Assembly: GCA_030998015.1 (NCBI GenBank)
Contig: JARWMV010000243.1
Location: 558,001-622,000, forward strand
DNA from: Ceratorhiza oryzae-sativae
Taxonomy: Eukaryota; Basidiomycota; Agaricomycetes; Cantharellales; Ceratobasidiaceae
DNA: 64,000 nt
Reading direction: 5' to 3'
Positions 25,345 through 41,432 of the stretch are shown here, in pieces. The position numbers and the translations under genes were made by a program. How positions within the stretch are numbered: position 1 is the stretch's first letter; each line of letters begins with the position of its first letter. Below the pieces are notes generated by a model that saw only the letters and a program-made list of their open reading frames with translations, had not been told where the DNA came from and ran no database searches.

Positions 25345-26921
25345 TTAGCTGACACACACTCTTGCGTAAAAAGCCCACACGCGATACAGACCTTGGCCGG
25401 AAGACGAAGAGTACGCCGCGAGGATTCGCTCCGTTGCTAGCTCGTCCAAAAGTTTGGGGTGCTTGATTTCAGAGCCGGTTGGCATGTTGCGCAAACACTG
25501 GGTAAAAAAAAAAAAAAAACACAAGGCATGAGTTCGGCTATTCTTGGAATAGAAACCAACAGGACAGCCTAGTCAAAAATGAATGCGCTGACTCCCATCA
25601 TAGCACCATCTAACGCTCAGCCCTTGGCTTCGAAGAACACTATCTCCATCTGCCGTTCTGCCCCGCACGCCACATCTCACGCCCATCTACTTCTCGATTG
25701 AACACCTTGTCAAACGGGAACCAGCCTGGTAAATAAACATTTAATGTGGGAAGTCCGATGTCTGGGCTCGAGTCCCAGCCGGGCTCTTCTCTGACATAAG
25801 AATGACAGAGCCAGGACTCCCTAGCACCATGGAATGACGGAAACGGAAAAGGCAGACGAGCCAGAGTACGAGATCTACCGGAGGGAAGAGCCCCCGGCTT
25901 CTTGACGACTCGATCGCGTCAAACGAACGGATCCCCCATCTCGGAACAAAACGCAAAAAGCCAAGCCATACTCACCAACTTGACACCCAACCAAGCCCGC
26001 CTCTCCACGCCTCCGATCGGCACGCCCGGCCCGCTGCCGCACAGCTCGGCAGCCCTCAAGTACGTCTTCAGCGCCAAAGATACGTCTCCAGACGAATAGG
26101 CCGTTTCGGCGCTGTAGAGCGCCACGTGGGGTGTCTGCGGCGCGAGGAGTTGGGCATGGGCCAGTGCGGACAGCGCGCGGTCGTACCTATATTTTTTTTA
26201 AAAAAAAGAGAGTTAGACTTTTGACAGAAAAACGAGCAAAGGCAACGGGACTTGCATGTTGCATTCGTTGTATATGTCCGCGAGTTCTAGCCATCCTTCG
26301 ACATCTGCGTAAAACGTGTCGAGGTACCTGATAAGTTCCTCAGTCGCCTCGGTGAGTCTTCCCAGACTTCGCAATGTTGCGATCAATCGTTTGCGGATAG
26401 GCTGCATAACATCAAGTAAGTAATTTACCACGTAGCGTTCCCAGGACATGACCATACCACGCAGCTTTCATCCTCTTTTGACAAATAATAGACATACATC
26501 TTGAGCGCGTCTTGAAGCATATTATCGGCTTCAAGCCGTTGACCTTTTAGCACCGTTACACGTGGCGAGTCTGGAAACTGGGCATCTAGGAGCACAAGAC
26601 AGTCCTAAATGCGCGTCGAGATTCGTAAGTGTACACACGCGTCTTGCATAAAACGTCCATACTCACATCTGCAATATCCATTCTCCCAGTATCAAGTGCC
26701 GCAAACGCAAGCTGCTCCAAAAACGCCCAGGCTAATCCGCCCCCCCAAAAACCAAATTCTCTGTTCATTTTGTTCCATGTCTCCATACGCACACACTCAC
26801 GGTCTTCCCCCGCGGTATATTTCCCGCTCTCCAATAGCGGTTCGCCCCACCGGACGATCTCGGCGCTGGAGCGCGTGCCATGTGAACGATATGTCGCAAA
26901 TCGTTGCAATACTTCGGCCAT
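25345..26921 (-). CDS. EMC2: EMC2, TPR subunit of the ER membrane protein complex
   Basis: Cytosolic TPR scaffold of the EMC, which inserts transmembrane helices into the ER membrane. The start at 26921 is followed by TPR-type helices. The family signature CLVLLDAQFPDSPRVTVLKG is formed across an intron at about 26,660, and PIRKRLIATLRSLGR plus WLELADIYN follow. A GC-AG intron (26255-26187, donor GCAAGT) joins NM to YDRALSAL. The next intron (25975-25498) is about 478 nt, far longer than the others, and is discussed under findings. The last exon gives CLRNMPTGSEIKHPKLLDELATERILAAYSSSSG and reads to a stop at 25345; a further 3' exon cannot be excluded. Divergent neighbour starts 277 bp away. 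Family assignment is firm. Confidence 0.85.
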
Positions 26922-27198
26922 GGTGAATAGAGTCGTGGTCTGTGAGCTTGAAAGCGTGGCAAGTCACGTGGTGTGGGGTAACGTGGTGGCGTCTAATCAC
27001 CATAGTCTGTTCTCGGTCTTGTATGCTCAGTGGTTGCATTGCTATGGAGTCGAGGGATTAAAGCCAGAGTCAAAATGTTTACTTGTTTACTTTAGGTATC
27101 GTTATAATAAGAGAGACGAATAGACGATTGGCCCATCGTGCCCCTCCACCGGCTTCACATCAGCCACTCGTACTCCAGACCACCCTTCTGCATCCCAC

Positions 27199-28036
27199 AT
27201 GCCGTCTAATAGTCACTTTGCCACGCTCTCTTCGGAGTTTGGACACTCCGGGCTATACTATTACACACCAAGCCATGCGCGCCAGTTCTATAAACACCAC
27301 CCATGCCCCCGAATCCACGACTCAGCCGACGGCCAAGAAGACGTTTCAGACTCCGAGTCAGGCCCCGAGTCCCCAAACACCATCGCATGGATCTCAAAAA
27401 AGGTAAGCTGGTGGTTTCTCAGCCTACATTTTTCCTCTTCCTTTCCGAGATTGTTCATCTGATCCATGCCATCTTCAGGACCAGATCCATCCTGCAAGGC
27501 TATTCCTCACACGAGCCGCGTCATCCGCATCATCTTCCGAGCCATCTCCCGTATCGGACGTATTCACCGAATTGAATCTGCCTGATGATTCGATTTCGGA
27601 CATGAGTAGCGTAATGGGCTCTTATTCACCATGCGCGGATGAGAAGACGCATGACAGCACATGTGGCATTACACCTGAAATCGAACCTGCATGTGGAGAG
27701 AAGGTTGAGGTTAAGGTTCAGTCCGGGCAAGGCGAACTGGAAGCCAAGGCGTCCACGATCACGACTCATCGTGCACTTGAAATACCTACACTCGTTACGG
27801 TCCAAGCGGGCCTCTTTACCACCGTGCCTCTCACATCCGAGAACCTCCAGCGATACATTTGTTCTTACCAGCTACCCATACGTTCAAAATCAGCACCCGA
27901 ACGGCCTCGTCCCAAGCCGCCTCTGGTGTCCAATCACAAGAGCGGGTGGGCCCGAATGCAAGAATCCACACGAAGGATGGAGCGTGAAGCAGCCTTCAGG
28001 AACGGACGAACAGGCGCAAAGGCGCCTTCGATATGA
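27199..28036 (+). CDS. Unknown protein, two exons
   Basis: The ATG at 27199 opens SNSHFATLSSEFGHSGLYYYTP. A GT-AG intron (27403-27478) joins AWISKK to DQIHPARLFLTRAASSAS in frame. The reading frame then runs to a stop at 28036, about 254 residues in all. I do not recognise a family. The protein is polar and probably mostly disordered, with a Ser-rich acidic centre (DDSISDMSSVMGSYSP) and a basic Pro-rich C-terminal part (SKSAPERPRPKPPL, ESTRRMEREAAFRNGR). No signal peptide or membrane helix. It is divergent from EMC2 and convergent with RSC7. The clean splice and sustained frame support a real gene. Confidence 0.6.
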
Positions 28037-28172
28037 CCCTCCGGTAGACATTTAGATGTACATCACCTCTAGACTTTAATAGACCGACCCGTTCGGACCA
28101 GAAATCTCAAAATGAACAATAATCATACGCATTGCAACTACGTACCCACGCCAGACCCCAAAATAAAAGTTC

Positions 28173-29994
28173 TTAACCCTCCCAAACAAATTCTCCAGGC
28201 GCCTTTTCCCCGGGCCCCGGAAGTTCCATAAATGTTTTGACACTCGCGATCCCCCATGCGTTGGAGCCAACCTTTGCTCCGCCTAATACACCATCAGCCA
28301 TGATCGCTTCGCGCGTTGGAGGCGCAAGCATAAGTTTTGCCCGAGTAGGCTGAGTATCCGCACGGTCTACAGAGGTTGTCGACGCGTTAGTTGGCGGTCC
28401 GATGCAGGGTTAAGGCCAGAACTTACAGTGCCAAACGCCGGTATGAGGTTCATACCATCCTAATGGAGGATCGCCGCTCCAAACTTCATCCGCAACTTCG
28501 GAACGTTTTTCGAGTCTTGTTGAGTCTCCATCAAGCATCACGGGCAGGAGTGCCGAGGCTTCTGTCCCGGTACTTGCGCCATAATTTGAAGAGCAGGGGG
28601 AGGTGCGATGGCCGCCCGCCTCATTTTCGCCAGTTCCCTATCTGCTTGTAAAACAGCGGCCATACGAATCTCTGGTGCTGGCCCTGCATCGTCCCCCGAG
28701 CCACCGTAGATGGTCGAAGGCCCGCCAACGCGATATATCTTATCCGCGGCTGTTGTCGTGCCGGGTTGGTTTGTCGAATGGAGGGGCTCCTCGACTGGTT
28801 CTTGGGCTATTTCGCCGACAAGTTCGCCCGGCGTTTTGCCTTCGGCTATCGCACGGTCTTCGTAATAGTCATCTATTACCCAGCGACCATCTGTGACGAT
28901 CGTACGACGTCAGTAAGGGGAAGATAGAGGAAGTGTTGGTGATGTACTTTTGATCATCTTGGCACCATGAACTTTGTATGCGCTTCGTGCGGTGACGAGG
29001 GTGACGCTCCTGCTCTTCAACGAGTTGGGAAGCCGACCAATTTCAATAAGCCTTTCTTTTTCAGCTTGGCCTAGGGGAAGTTTGACCAGCTGTGGGTTAC
29101 GACTGAGACGAGCAATACGTCATTTAAACATGTAATAGAGCATGGACGAGACATACCGGAAATAGTACAGTGAATCACGGAATCCTGAAGTGCGTGCGGC
29201 GTCGATGGATAGCATGTACTGGCGGTCTGGGTCGTCTCGCATTGGGCTCTTAAACGTTGGTGCTTTGAACTCGCGGCCTATGTCGACGCGTGTTAGTGTT
29301 GATGAGGTGCGAAACCGTAGCATACGCACCCCCGAGCAGATTCCCTCGGGCATCAATCTTTTCGTCCCCCTTGGGGTCGTTATCGGTGGTCAGTTCATCA
29401 TTTTCAAAGAACAGAGGCTGGCCATTGACAAATTTGTATGGTTTGGGGCCATTATAACCTGAACAAAATTAATGCTGATGAAACAAGCCAACGAGTAAAC
29501 AAACTCACCCTCCGGAACGACCATTGGGCTCGCATCCCTAGCGCGAACTGTTTTCCCTCCACGGCCAGAACCTCTTGGTCTTCCTCTAGGCCTACCTCGT
29601 CCGCGTCCACGAGGTTTAGGAGTCCCGGTTGGTGTGTCTTTGGTACGGCCGCGACCTCTTCCCCTTCCGCGCCCACGGACGCGCCCCCGAGCGTCGCCGC
29701 CGGCGCTCTCATCACCTTCACCCTCGACGTCGACTTCCTCCTGGCCATCGCCCTCTTCACCTTCACCATCGCCGTCTTCTGCTCCTGCATCTCTCCGTCT
29801 TCGTCGTCGACGCCCTCATCGTCTTCCTCGCCCCCTTCGCCGTCTTCTCCACCATCGTCGTTGCCCTCCTCCGCCTCGTCTACATCCATCGCATCTGCAC
29901 CTGAATATGATGGCTCTGGTTCATCTTCAGGCGTTTGTCGCCTTGCAGATACGGAACTCGGATTCTGAACGCGCAGAACAAGACGACGCGACAT
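28173..29994 (-). CDS. RSC7: RSC7/Swp82-family chromatin remodelling subunit
   Basis: Subunit of RSC or SWI/SNF-type nucleosome remodellers. The start at 29994 (MSRRLVLRVQNP) is followed by an acidic segment, then RGRGRGRGR repeats and AT-hook-like PRGRPRG. The conserved Rsc7 domain follows: ARGNLLGGREFKAPTFK, RQYMLSIDAARTSGFRDSLYYF, KSRSVTLVTARSAYKVHGAK and DGRWVIDDYYED. It ends with PPLGWYEPHTGVWH and ADTQPTRAKL, and a stop at 28173. Between the acidic and the RGR parts (about 29,785-29,815) the frame changes. A one-base loss, a 68-nt GT-AG intron with a weak donor, or a 56-nt GC-AG intron would each repair it. The gene shares a 108-bp divergent promoter with threonyl-tRNA synthetase. Confidence 0.87.
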
Positions 29995-30102
29995 GGTCGA
30001 GCGCCGGGCGGTTGTTGGACGCGATTTCCCCAAATGGAGTGTTTGGCTGCTGACTAATGCAGATGTGATGACTCGCTGGCACAAACAATCGCATTTATCT
30101 CG
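29995..30102. promoter_or_regulatory. Short bidirectional promoter RSC7 / threonyl-tRNA synthetase
   Basis: Only 108 bp separate the RSC7 start codon (29994, minus) from the first in-frame ATG of the tRNA synthetase (30103, plus). Both genes must share regulatory DNA. No obvious TATA box. If the downstream ATG at 30196 is the main start for the cytosolic form, the gap becomes about 200 bp. Confidence 0.5.
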
Positions 30103-33100
30103 ATGCGCATCGGCCTGAGTCGACGGTTGCTGTTGACTGCACGACCACCACCGAGACCATTGATATCTGTCCGCATCTATAGACCCTACTGTGTCATGTC
30201 TGCAGAGTCCCCCCACCCCATCCCCCATCCGGTCCACACGACGGCCATCCAGCGCCGCCCGCACCAGGCCCAAACGTTAAAAAGGACAAAAAGGCCAAGT
30301 CCGCAGATACAGAGCAAAAGGCACCGTTGGAGGTCTGTAACCACTGTTCCGAATACGGCTAGCACTCACCCCACACGATGCGGCCCCTAGCTCAACCCCC
30401 CGCCCGACTTTTTTAATCACCGTGCGCAGATCTACGATAAACTCAAGAAAGAGTACGACGAGTTTGTCGCAGGCAAGCCGCACGAAACAAACACCATGCG
30501 AACATTAGACTAATACCACCGCAGCCCAACCACGCGAACCCATCACAATCACGCTCCCAGACGGGAGCACTCGCGAAGGCAAATCATGGGAGACCACCCC
30601 AATGTCTGTCGCTATCCAGCTCTCCAAGTCCCTCGGAACGAATTGTCATTGCCAAGGTCGACGGACAGCTCTGGGACCTCGAACGTCCGTTTGAAGCGTC
30701 TGCCAAACTCGAGCTGTTGGATTTCGAACACCCAGAGGGTAAACGGGTGTTTTGGCATTCCAGTGCGCATGTGTTGGGTGAAGCAGCCGAGAGACATTAT
30801 GGATGCCATTTGTGTGTCGGACCTCCGACGGATGACGGATTTTTCTACGAGATGGCTATACAGGACCGGTGAGCGACAAGACCGCTTGGTGAGCATAGAA
30901 TATTGACGCATGTGTCCAGCACTGTCGCGACCGGTGACTATTCCGCGCTCGAGACGGTTGCCAAGAGTGCAGTTAAAGATAAACAACGGTTTGAGCGTCT
31001 CGTCGTTCCCAAGGAGACTCTTTTGGAGATGTTCAAGGTAAGTCTACCTGCCTCAATAGCAACTGACTCACCAAACGATTCATTCCACCTACAGTACAAC
31101 AAGTACAAAGTTCAGCTCATCCAGAGCAAGATTCCAGACGGCACAAGTACCACTGTGTATCGTTGTGGCCCCATGATCGACCTTTGCATCGGACCACACA
31201 TTCCGCATACTGGGCGCATCAAGGCGTTTATGGTTACAAAGGTGAGCCTAACATGGGCTATATGCATGCTCGTGTCTCACGTAGGTTCGGGCAGAACTCG
31301 TCTTCATACTTCCTAGGCGATGCCGCAAACGATTCTCTACAGCGCATTTATGGAATTTCTTTCCCAGATACCAAACAGCTTACCGAATACAAGGCTTTTT
31401 TGGCCGAAGCCGCCAAGCGGGATCACCGTAAGATTGGAAAGGTGCATATCGCTCACTTAGCCCAGCTATCATATTCACATTCGTTCTCCCGTAGGACCAA
31501 GAGCTGTTTTTCTTCCATGAACTCAGTCCCGGTTCCTGCTTTTTCCTGCCTCATGGAGCGAGGATATACAACACACTCATAGAGTTTATGAGGGTTAGTT
31601 TGCCTTATTTTTGATAAACCACATCAGGTTTTCTGATGTCTTCAATAGGAAGAGTACAGGAAACGTGGCTACCAGGAAGGCGAGCACTAGCCTCACACCT
31701 CATCACGTACCATACTGACCGTGGGCATGTAGTCATCTCCCCAAACATGTTCAACTCCAAACTCTGGGAGCGATCCGGTCACTGGGCAAACTACAAGGAC
31801 GACATGTTCCTCTTGCCGGTTGAGAACGACCAGTTTGCGCTCAAGCCCATGAACTGTCCAGGACACGCGCTGATCTTTGACTCGAGGGATAGGTGCGTTG
31901 CTCGGCCTACACGTTCTGTCTATTGTGTAAATCACAGCTGAGATCCCGCTCTCAGGTCTTACCGTGAACTCCCATTGCGCATGGCCGAGTTTGGTATTAT
32001 CCACCGCAACGAAGCGAGCGGCGCCCTCACGGGGTTGACCCGTGTCCGCCGATTCGTGCAGGATGATACGCATGTATTCTGCATGCCATCTCAGGTTTGT
32101 CCGTCCACCCATCGTGTGGGATCCGTTCATTCGAGCCCCACTAGATTGAGCAAGAGATCGACGCCATCTTCAATTTCTTCGAGCGTGTGTATGGTATCTT
32201 TGGGTTCACATTTAAATTGGAGCTCTCGACTCGTCCCGAGAAGTTCTTGGGAGAAATCGAGACTTGGAACGCCGCTGAAAAGGTGCACGAGACTCTCTCC
32301 ACCTCTCCCACCTCTCTGGTAACTCAAAACTCTAACTCAATTGTTCTTTTCAGCAACTCCAAACCGTTTTGGACCGCTTCCAACCCGGCAAGTGGGATCT
32401 CAACCCAGGCGACGGCGCGTTCTACGGCCCCAAAATCGATATCACCATCCAAGACGCACTCAAACGGTCCTATCAATGCGCCACCATCCAGCTCGATTTC
32501 CAGCTTCCTGAACGATTCAACCTCAAATACCGCGGTCCGGAAGGGGGCGATGATCTTTCGAGGCCTGTGATGATCCACCGTGCGATTTTGGGGAGTCTCG
32601 AACGGTTTATTGCTATCGTCACGGAGCATTTCGGAGGCAAGTGGCCGTTTTGGTTGAGCCCCCGGCAGGTGATGGTCGTGCCTGTTGCTGCGCCTTTTGT
32701 GAGTCGCTTTGAGGATTTCGAGAGTAACGAAGGCGTAGAGGCTGACGCTGAGTATATTGGCGGTAGTATACCTATGCTACCGAGGTGCAACAAAAGCTGC
32801 ATGACGCTGGCATGTTTGTTGATGTCGACTTGACTGGAGACACACTTTCCAAAAAGATCCGCAACGGAGAGATTGCGCAGTACAACTTTATCGTTGGTAG
32901 GTTCTGTCTCTGTGTACTCGTTTGGATCGATGATACTCACTACTCTCCAACCGTTCAGTTGTTGGGGAGGCAGAGGCAAATGCCCAAGCTGTCAACGTTC
33001 GCAATCGTGACGATGTTGGCAACAAGCAACGCCAGGATGAGATTATCAAACTTGAAGACTTTGTGGACAAGCTCGTGTCATTGAAGAAAGAGAGGCGGCT

Positions 33101-33119
33101 GGAGAACAAGTTGCAGTAA
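30103..33119 (+). CDS. THS1: Threonyl-tRNA synthetase, possibly dual-targeted
   Basis: Charges tRNA-Thr. Visible are the TGS-like N domain ([20 protein letters not shown]), the editing domain ([19 protein letters not shown]), class II motif 1, KPMNCPGH with a zinc ligand, motif 2 [15 protein letters not shown], motif 3 and the anticodon-binding domain ending [15 protein letters not shown]. The ATG at 30103 opens an Arg-rich, acid-free leader ([19 protein letters not shown]) like a mitochondrial presequence; a second in-frame ATG at 30196 would give the cytosolic form. Two introns are GC-AG: 30473-30524 (EFVA to AQPREP) and 31680-31732 (YQE to VISPNMF). Frame breaks occur in the six-C run at 30209-30214 and near 30630-30636 (SKSL to SERIVIAKV). 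In an essential gene these suggest base-call errors. Confidence 0.93.
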
Positions 33120-33339
33120 AAGGTGGTTAACTTCGGTGATTTTGTTATTTAGTGAAAAATGAATCTACGGAACTACATCACTAGGAGTAGCTGCAAATTG
33201 GTTCGGTAATGGGCTACTGCATGCATTGGCTTAAGCACTAGAGTGGCATACATACAGGGAACAGTGTACCAAATACGATCACTTGACCGTAAGGGCATCC
33301 TGCCCCCCCCCCCCACTCCAGCACATCTCGAAATCTCGT
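33120..33339. other. Convergent 3' intergenic with C12 tract
   Basis: A 220-bp gap between two converging stops. It contains a run of 12 C at 33303-33314. No other feature seen. Confidence 0.5.
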
Positions 33340-34773
33340 TTATATAGCTCCTAGTTGACTTCGCTATAGTAGGGCGATGAGAAAAAGCGGCGCACGCAGT
33401 AAGTTGTACAAACTTACCAGCTGCATAATGGCAGCTCTCTCGTTTGCAGGCAAACCATTGATTTGCTCAGGCGTAAGAGAAAGCACTTGCTGAATCATAG
33501 CCTAGTGGTGAAGTCGTTAGATGGCGCAAGGGCCTTGTGAACGATGGAACGCACCTGCTGTTGTGGCGATATGGCAGGGAACGCGGCAGGTGGTGCAGCC
33601 GCCGGTGGCGCAGGTACAGGAGGAGGGGATTGGTATTGGGTATATGGCGGATTCGCTGGAGGGGGACCACCATAATAGTTCGCGTACTGATTCATTGGCG
33701 GGGGTACGGGAGGTGCTGAAGGCGGCAACACTGGGGTAGGGACCGGAGCTGGGGCTTGTGCCGCTGGAGGCTGGCCACCACCGGGGAGCATTTTCTAAAG
33801 AACCGGGCTGAGCAACGGGGAAGAGACAAATTCATGATAACAAAATGACCCACCTGAAGGACTGCCGGGTCCACAACGTTTGTCATGAGCATGGTTTGGA
33901 AACACGCGTAAGCGAGTTGAGGGTGTGCCACCAACAGCGCCCGAGCCGCATCGGGATTGGATGTCACAAAAGTCTGGGGAGTAGGGGATGAGAGAGGCAG
34001 AAGCATAAAGCTTTCGGTCTTACCTTCATTTGCTGCAACAGTTCAAGCTGCTTGTCCGGCCCTAACGTAACGATCGCGTTCGTGATCACGTCTAAAGAAT
34101 TAGAGCCGGGAGGAACGGGTACGCCGCTTGGTACCGAAGCCAAAATATTTGCACGTCTGGCGGCCCGCTACTTACTCCTGCCCCTCCAGAGCGGGGCGGA
34201 GGTCCCCTGTGGGAGTCACGCTCCCCCAAGATCTCGCCCCGAGAGGTGAACTTTCCTTCGAGAGCTGGGTCCGCATCTGCCAGGTCGATGCGTAAAGACC
34301 GCCCACCAACATCCGTACCGTGCAAGTTACGAACGGCCGAAGCAGCGCTCTCGTGATCTGCGTGACACAAGCCGGGTATATATCAGAGATTATATCGCAC
34401 TGAGTCTTGTACTAATTGCTTGCCGAAGAATTCACAGAATCCGTAGCCTTTTGCTTTCCCAGTTTCCCTATCGAATACTAGGCTATGAAAGTATAAAAAG
34501 GATTAGTCCAATCAAATACAGAGAGGCTATCTAATCTCACCGAAAGCCTGCTACAGGACCGACCGAGCTAAAACTTGAGTAAGTTGCTCCTGGAGTATTC
34601 GTTAGAATCTGGTAGGGGTTCCGAACATTGTACTCCGCAGAGACCTCATGGAAAACGACTTTAATACCATACCTCGGTCATGTCGTACGGAACATTTCCA
34701 ACTGGATGCATTATTGTAAGCGCCATTTTTTGCCATAATATGATAACCTCGTACCAAATACAACTCGACTCAT
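33340..34773 (-). CDS. CSTF2: Cleavage stimulation factor 64-kDa subunit (CstF64/Rna15)
   Basis: Binds the GU-rich element downstream of poly(A) sites. The start at 34773 gives MSRVVFVGNVPYDMTE across a first intron, which is RNP2. RNP1 is KGYGFCEF. The hinge (ITNAIVTLGPDKQLELLQQMK, then RALLVAHPQLAYACFQTMLM) binds CstF77. A Pro/Ala/Gln linker follows, and then the C-terminal helical domain (QQVLSLTPEQINGLPANERAAIMQL), ending RSQLGAI with a stop at 33340. Intron 34423-34358 is GC-AG (FF to DHESAASAV). In the RRM the run of four A at 34570-34573 should be five: one more T on the coding strand turns VLARS into VFSSVGPVAGF. The phase across the intron at about 34,170-34,085 also fails to join cleanly. 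Family is certain. Confidence 0.9.
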
Positions 34774-35811
34774 GGTGGGAGTGCGTAATTCGGTAGTTGT
34801 GGTTGTTGGGTGGCAGTCGGTGGAGTTTAGCGCCAGCCCAACTTGGCCACAACAAGCGCCAGTTTTAAACCGTCGGGTTTGTCTCGGGGCGACATTTCAG
34901 ATCACCTAGTTTGTAGCACAAAAGTTGAAATATAAACACACAGTTTCAATCTTAAGAAAACACCTTGATACTAAAAGGTCGCTCGAGGGCTCTGAATTAT
35001 GACGCGAAACGAGTACCGGTCCCGGCTTCGCAACTCAACCACTACCCCCGCCTGGCGGTCAAGTCTGATCCTTTTTCTTTCAACAAAAATATTTATGCGA
35101 GTTCCTGGGCCACTTTGGGATGAGACCATCATTGTCAACTAGCAACCAGGTTGGCAGACCTGGCTGTCTCAGCACTTGGGCAAATTCGTTAGGGCAACAC
35201 TGAATGCGATTGATGGAATAGTTAAACAATACCCTTGCCAGTTCAAGTCAACCGCGTATGCTGCTAGATGGCAGAACTGAGTCAATACTGATGTAACCTG
35301 AATAGAATTTATGCCGAATATATTATCACTCATTTATGTGCCAGTGCTATCGACTGAATATGTCTGAAATCGTGTCTTCTTCAGGTATAGGTATCGGTTC
35401 CATATTATCCTGGCTTGGGAGTAGCTTGAATTCACGTTCCCGTCGTCGATTTTGGGAAGCTCCCAGGCCATCAGCTAGAAGGCCGCTCAATTGCTCACCT
35501 TGTATGGAACCAGGCGATTGGGAATCCTATTGCAATGTGTCGCTACGCTATTTGGGACCCACGAGTTTGCTACTATCGTTTGGAACTTCGTGGCCATTTA
35601 TTCAATGCCAGAGGCCAACTATGCGGTAGGATATGACAAACCAAACAACAATATACCATAGACCGGGCTCAGATATATAAACCCGAACTAGGGATGGATG
35701 CCATATTTGTTGTGGTTATTTGAGCTTTAAGTGACAGCGGGAACGCTATTCTATTTCATGTCAGTTGCCTGTAGTGGTCGAATGGACCTAAGCGGAATGG
35801 TACGCCTTGCA
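34774..35811. other. Intergenic, no gene seen
   Basis: About 1 kb between the CstF64 start and the 3' end of the first esterase. A 97-codon frame near 35,336 and a 93-codon frame overlapping the esterase 3' end lack family features. No repeat noted. Confidence 0.45.
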
Positions 35812-38236
<2,425 letters not shown>

Positions 38237-38334
38237 GGTGGCGCAGGACAAGATGTGGGCGGCGCTTGATCGATCGGCGGTTTGTTTGTTTATCGGTTTC
38301 ATTTCGGCCCAGTTCAGGCTTGCGCCGCACCACC
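38237..38334. promoter_or_regulatory. 98-bp bidirectional promoter between esterase paralogues
   Basis: The start codons of the two divergent esterase genes lie at 38236 (minus) and 38335 (plus). All core promoter elements for both must fit in these 98 bp or inside the coding regions. The segment is rich in T/G with a tttgtttgttt run near 38,281. Confidence 0.55.
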
Positions 38335-40756
<2,422 letters not shown>

Positions 40757-40879
40757 GCTGCTCACAAGTTGCTGTATGCAATACTCAACATAAATAAAAT
40801 AATGAACAGTCGACAGCGCTTGTTCGTGAAGACAAACAAATTTATTGAGCGAAAACAGAGGAATGACAATCCAGAGTGC

Positions 40880-41432
40880 CTAGTGATGGCTTTCGTGCAT
40901 GTGTGCAATATGGCCAGCTTTGCTATTCAAGTATGCATCCGTCTTGTTTGCCCAGACATAAACAGCATATGCTATCAGATTTCGTATCAGTCTATTCCAC
41001 CGAAAGCACGAAAGTAAAAAAAAAAAAAGCGCACCAGTACCGAGTGGAATAGCAAAGTAGGGGGCTTGCGCTGCGATTCGACTATACCCGTTGAACAAGT
41101 ATCCATGCAATGCCCCTGCGAATGCACGTTGCTTCCAGGGGGAGAGTCCTATTAAGGCACGATCAGCATGAGAGCGAAAACAACAATGATAAGTTACTAA
41201 ATCCTACCGTATTGGATCATTCCTTTCTGCTTAGGGCCACCCAAGTCACCCCACCACCCCATCTAAAATCCCGGTTAATACCTGTCTCAAAGATCACCAA
41301 TCTCAAGACCAAGATTGGCTCACCCATGCTTTGCCTGTTGACTCGGTGTGTCAGTAGGATCGCTCAAAAATTATCCTTATTTAATTCCTCACCGGTGGGC
41401 ATTCCACTTTGAGCAACAATCGTAGGGCGCAT
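40880..41432 (-). CDS. QCR8: QCR8, subunit 8 of the cytochrome bc1 complex
   Basis: Small inner-membrane subunit of respiratory complex III that contacts cytochrome b. Five exons were traced: 41432-41393 (MRPTIVAQSGMPT), a microexon of 11 nt at 41334-41324 (GKAW), 41262-41208 (MGWWGDLGGPKQKGMIQYG), 41148-41041 (LSPWKQRAFAGALHGYLFNG, then YSRIAAQAPYFAIPL) and 40971-40880 (AYAVYVWANKTDAYLNSKAG...). The product of about 101 residues matches the family length, with WWG..GGPKQKG, the central FN.. helix and the one membrane helix in place. Introns are 58, 61, 60 and 69 nt, all GT-AG. It is easily missed by gene finders because of the tiny exons. Confidence 0.9.

Noticed and set aside
25748..25830. 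A tRNA gene inside the EMC2 intron
   Set aside because: A T-arm-like hairpin and B-box-like word exist, but no cloverleaf with correct spacing to an acceptor stem could be built on either strand.
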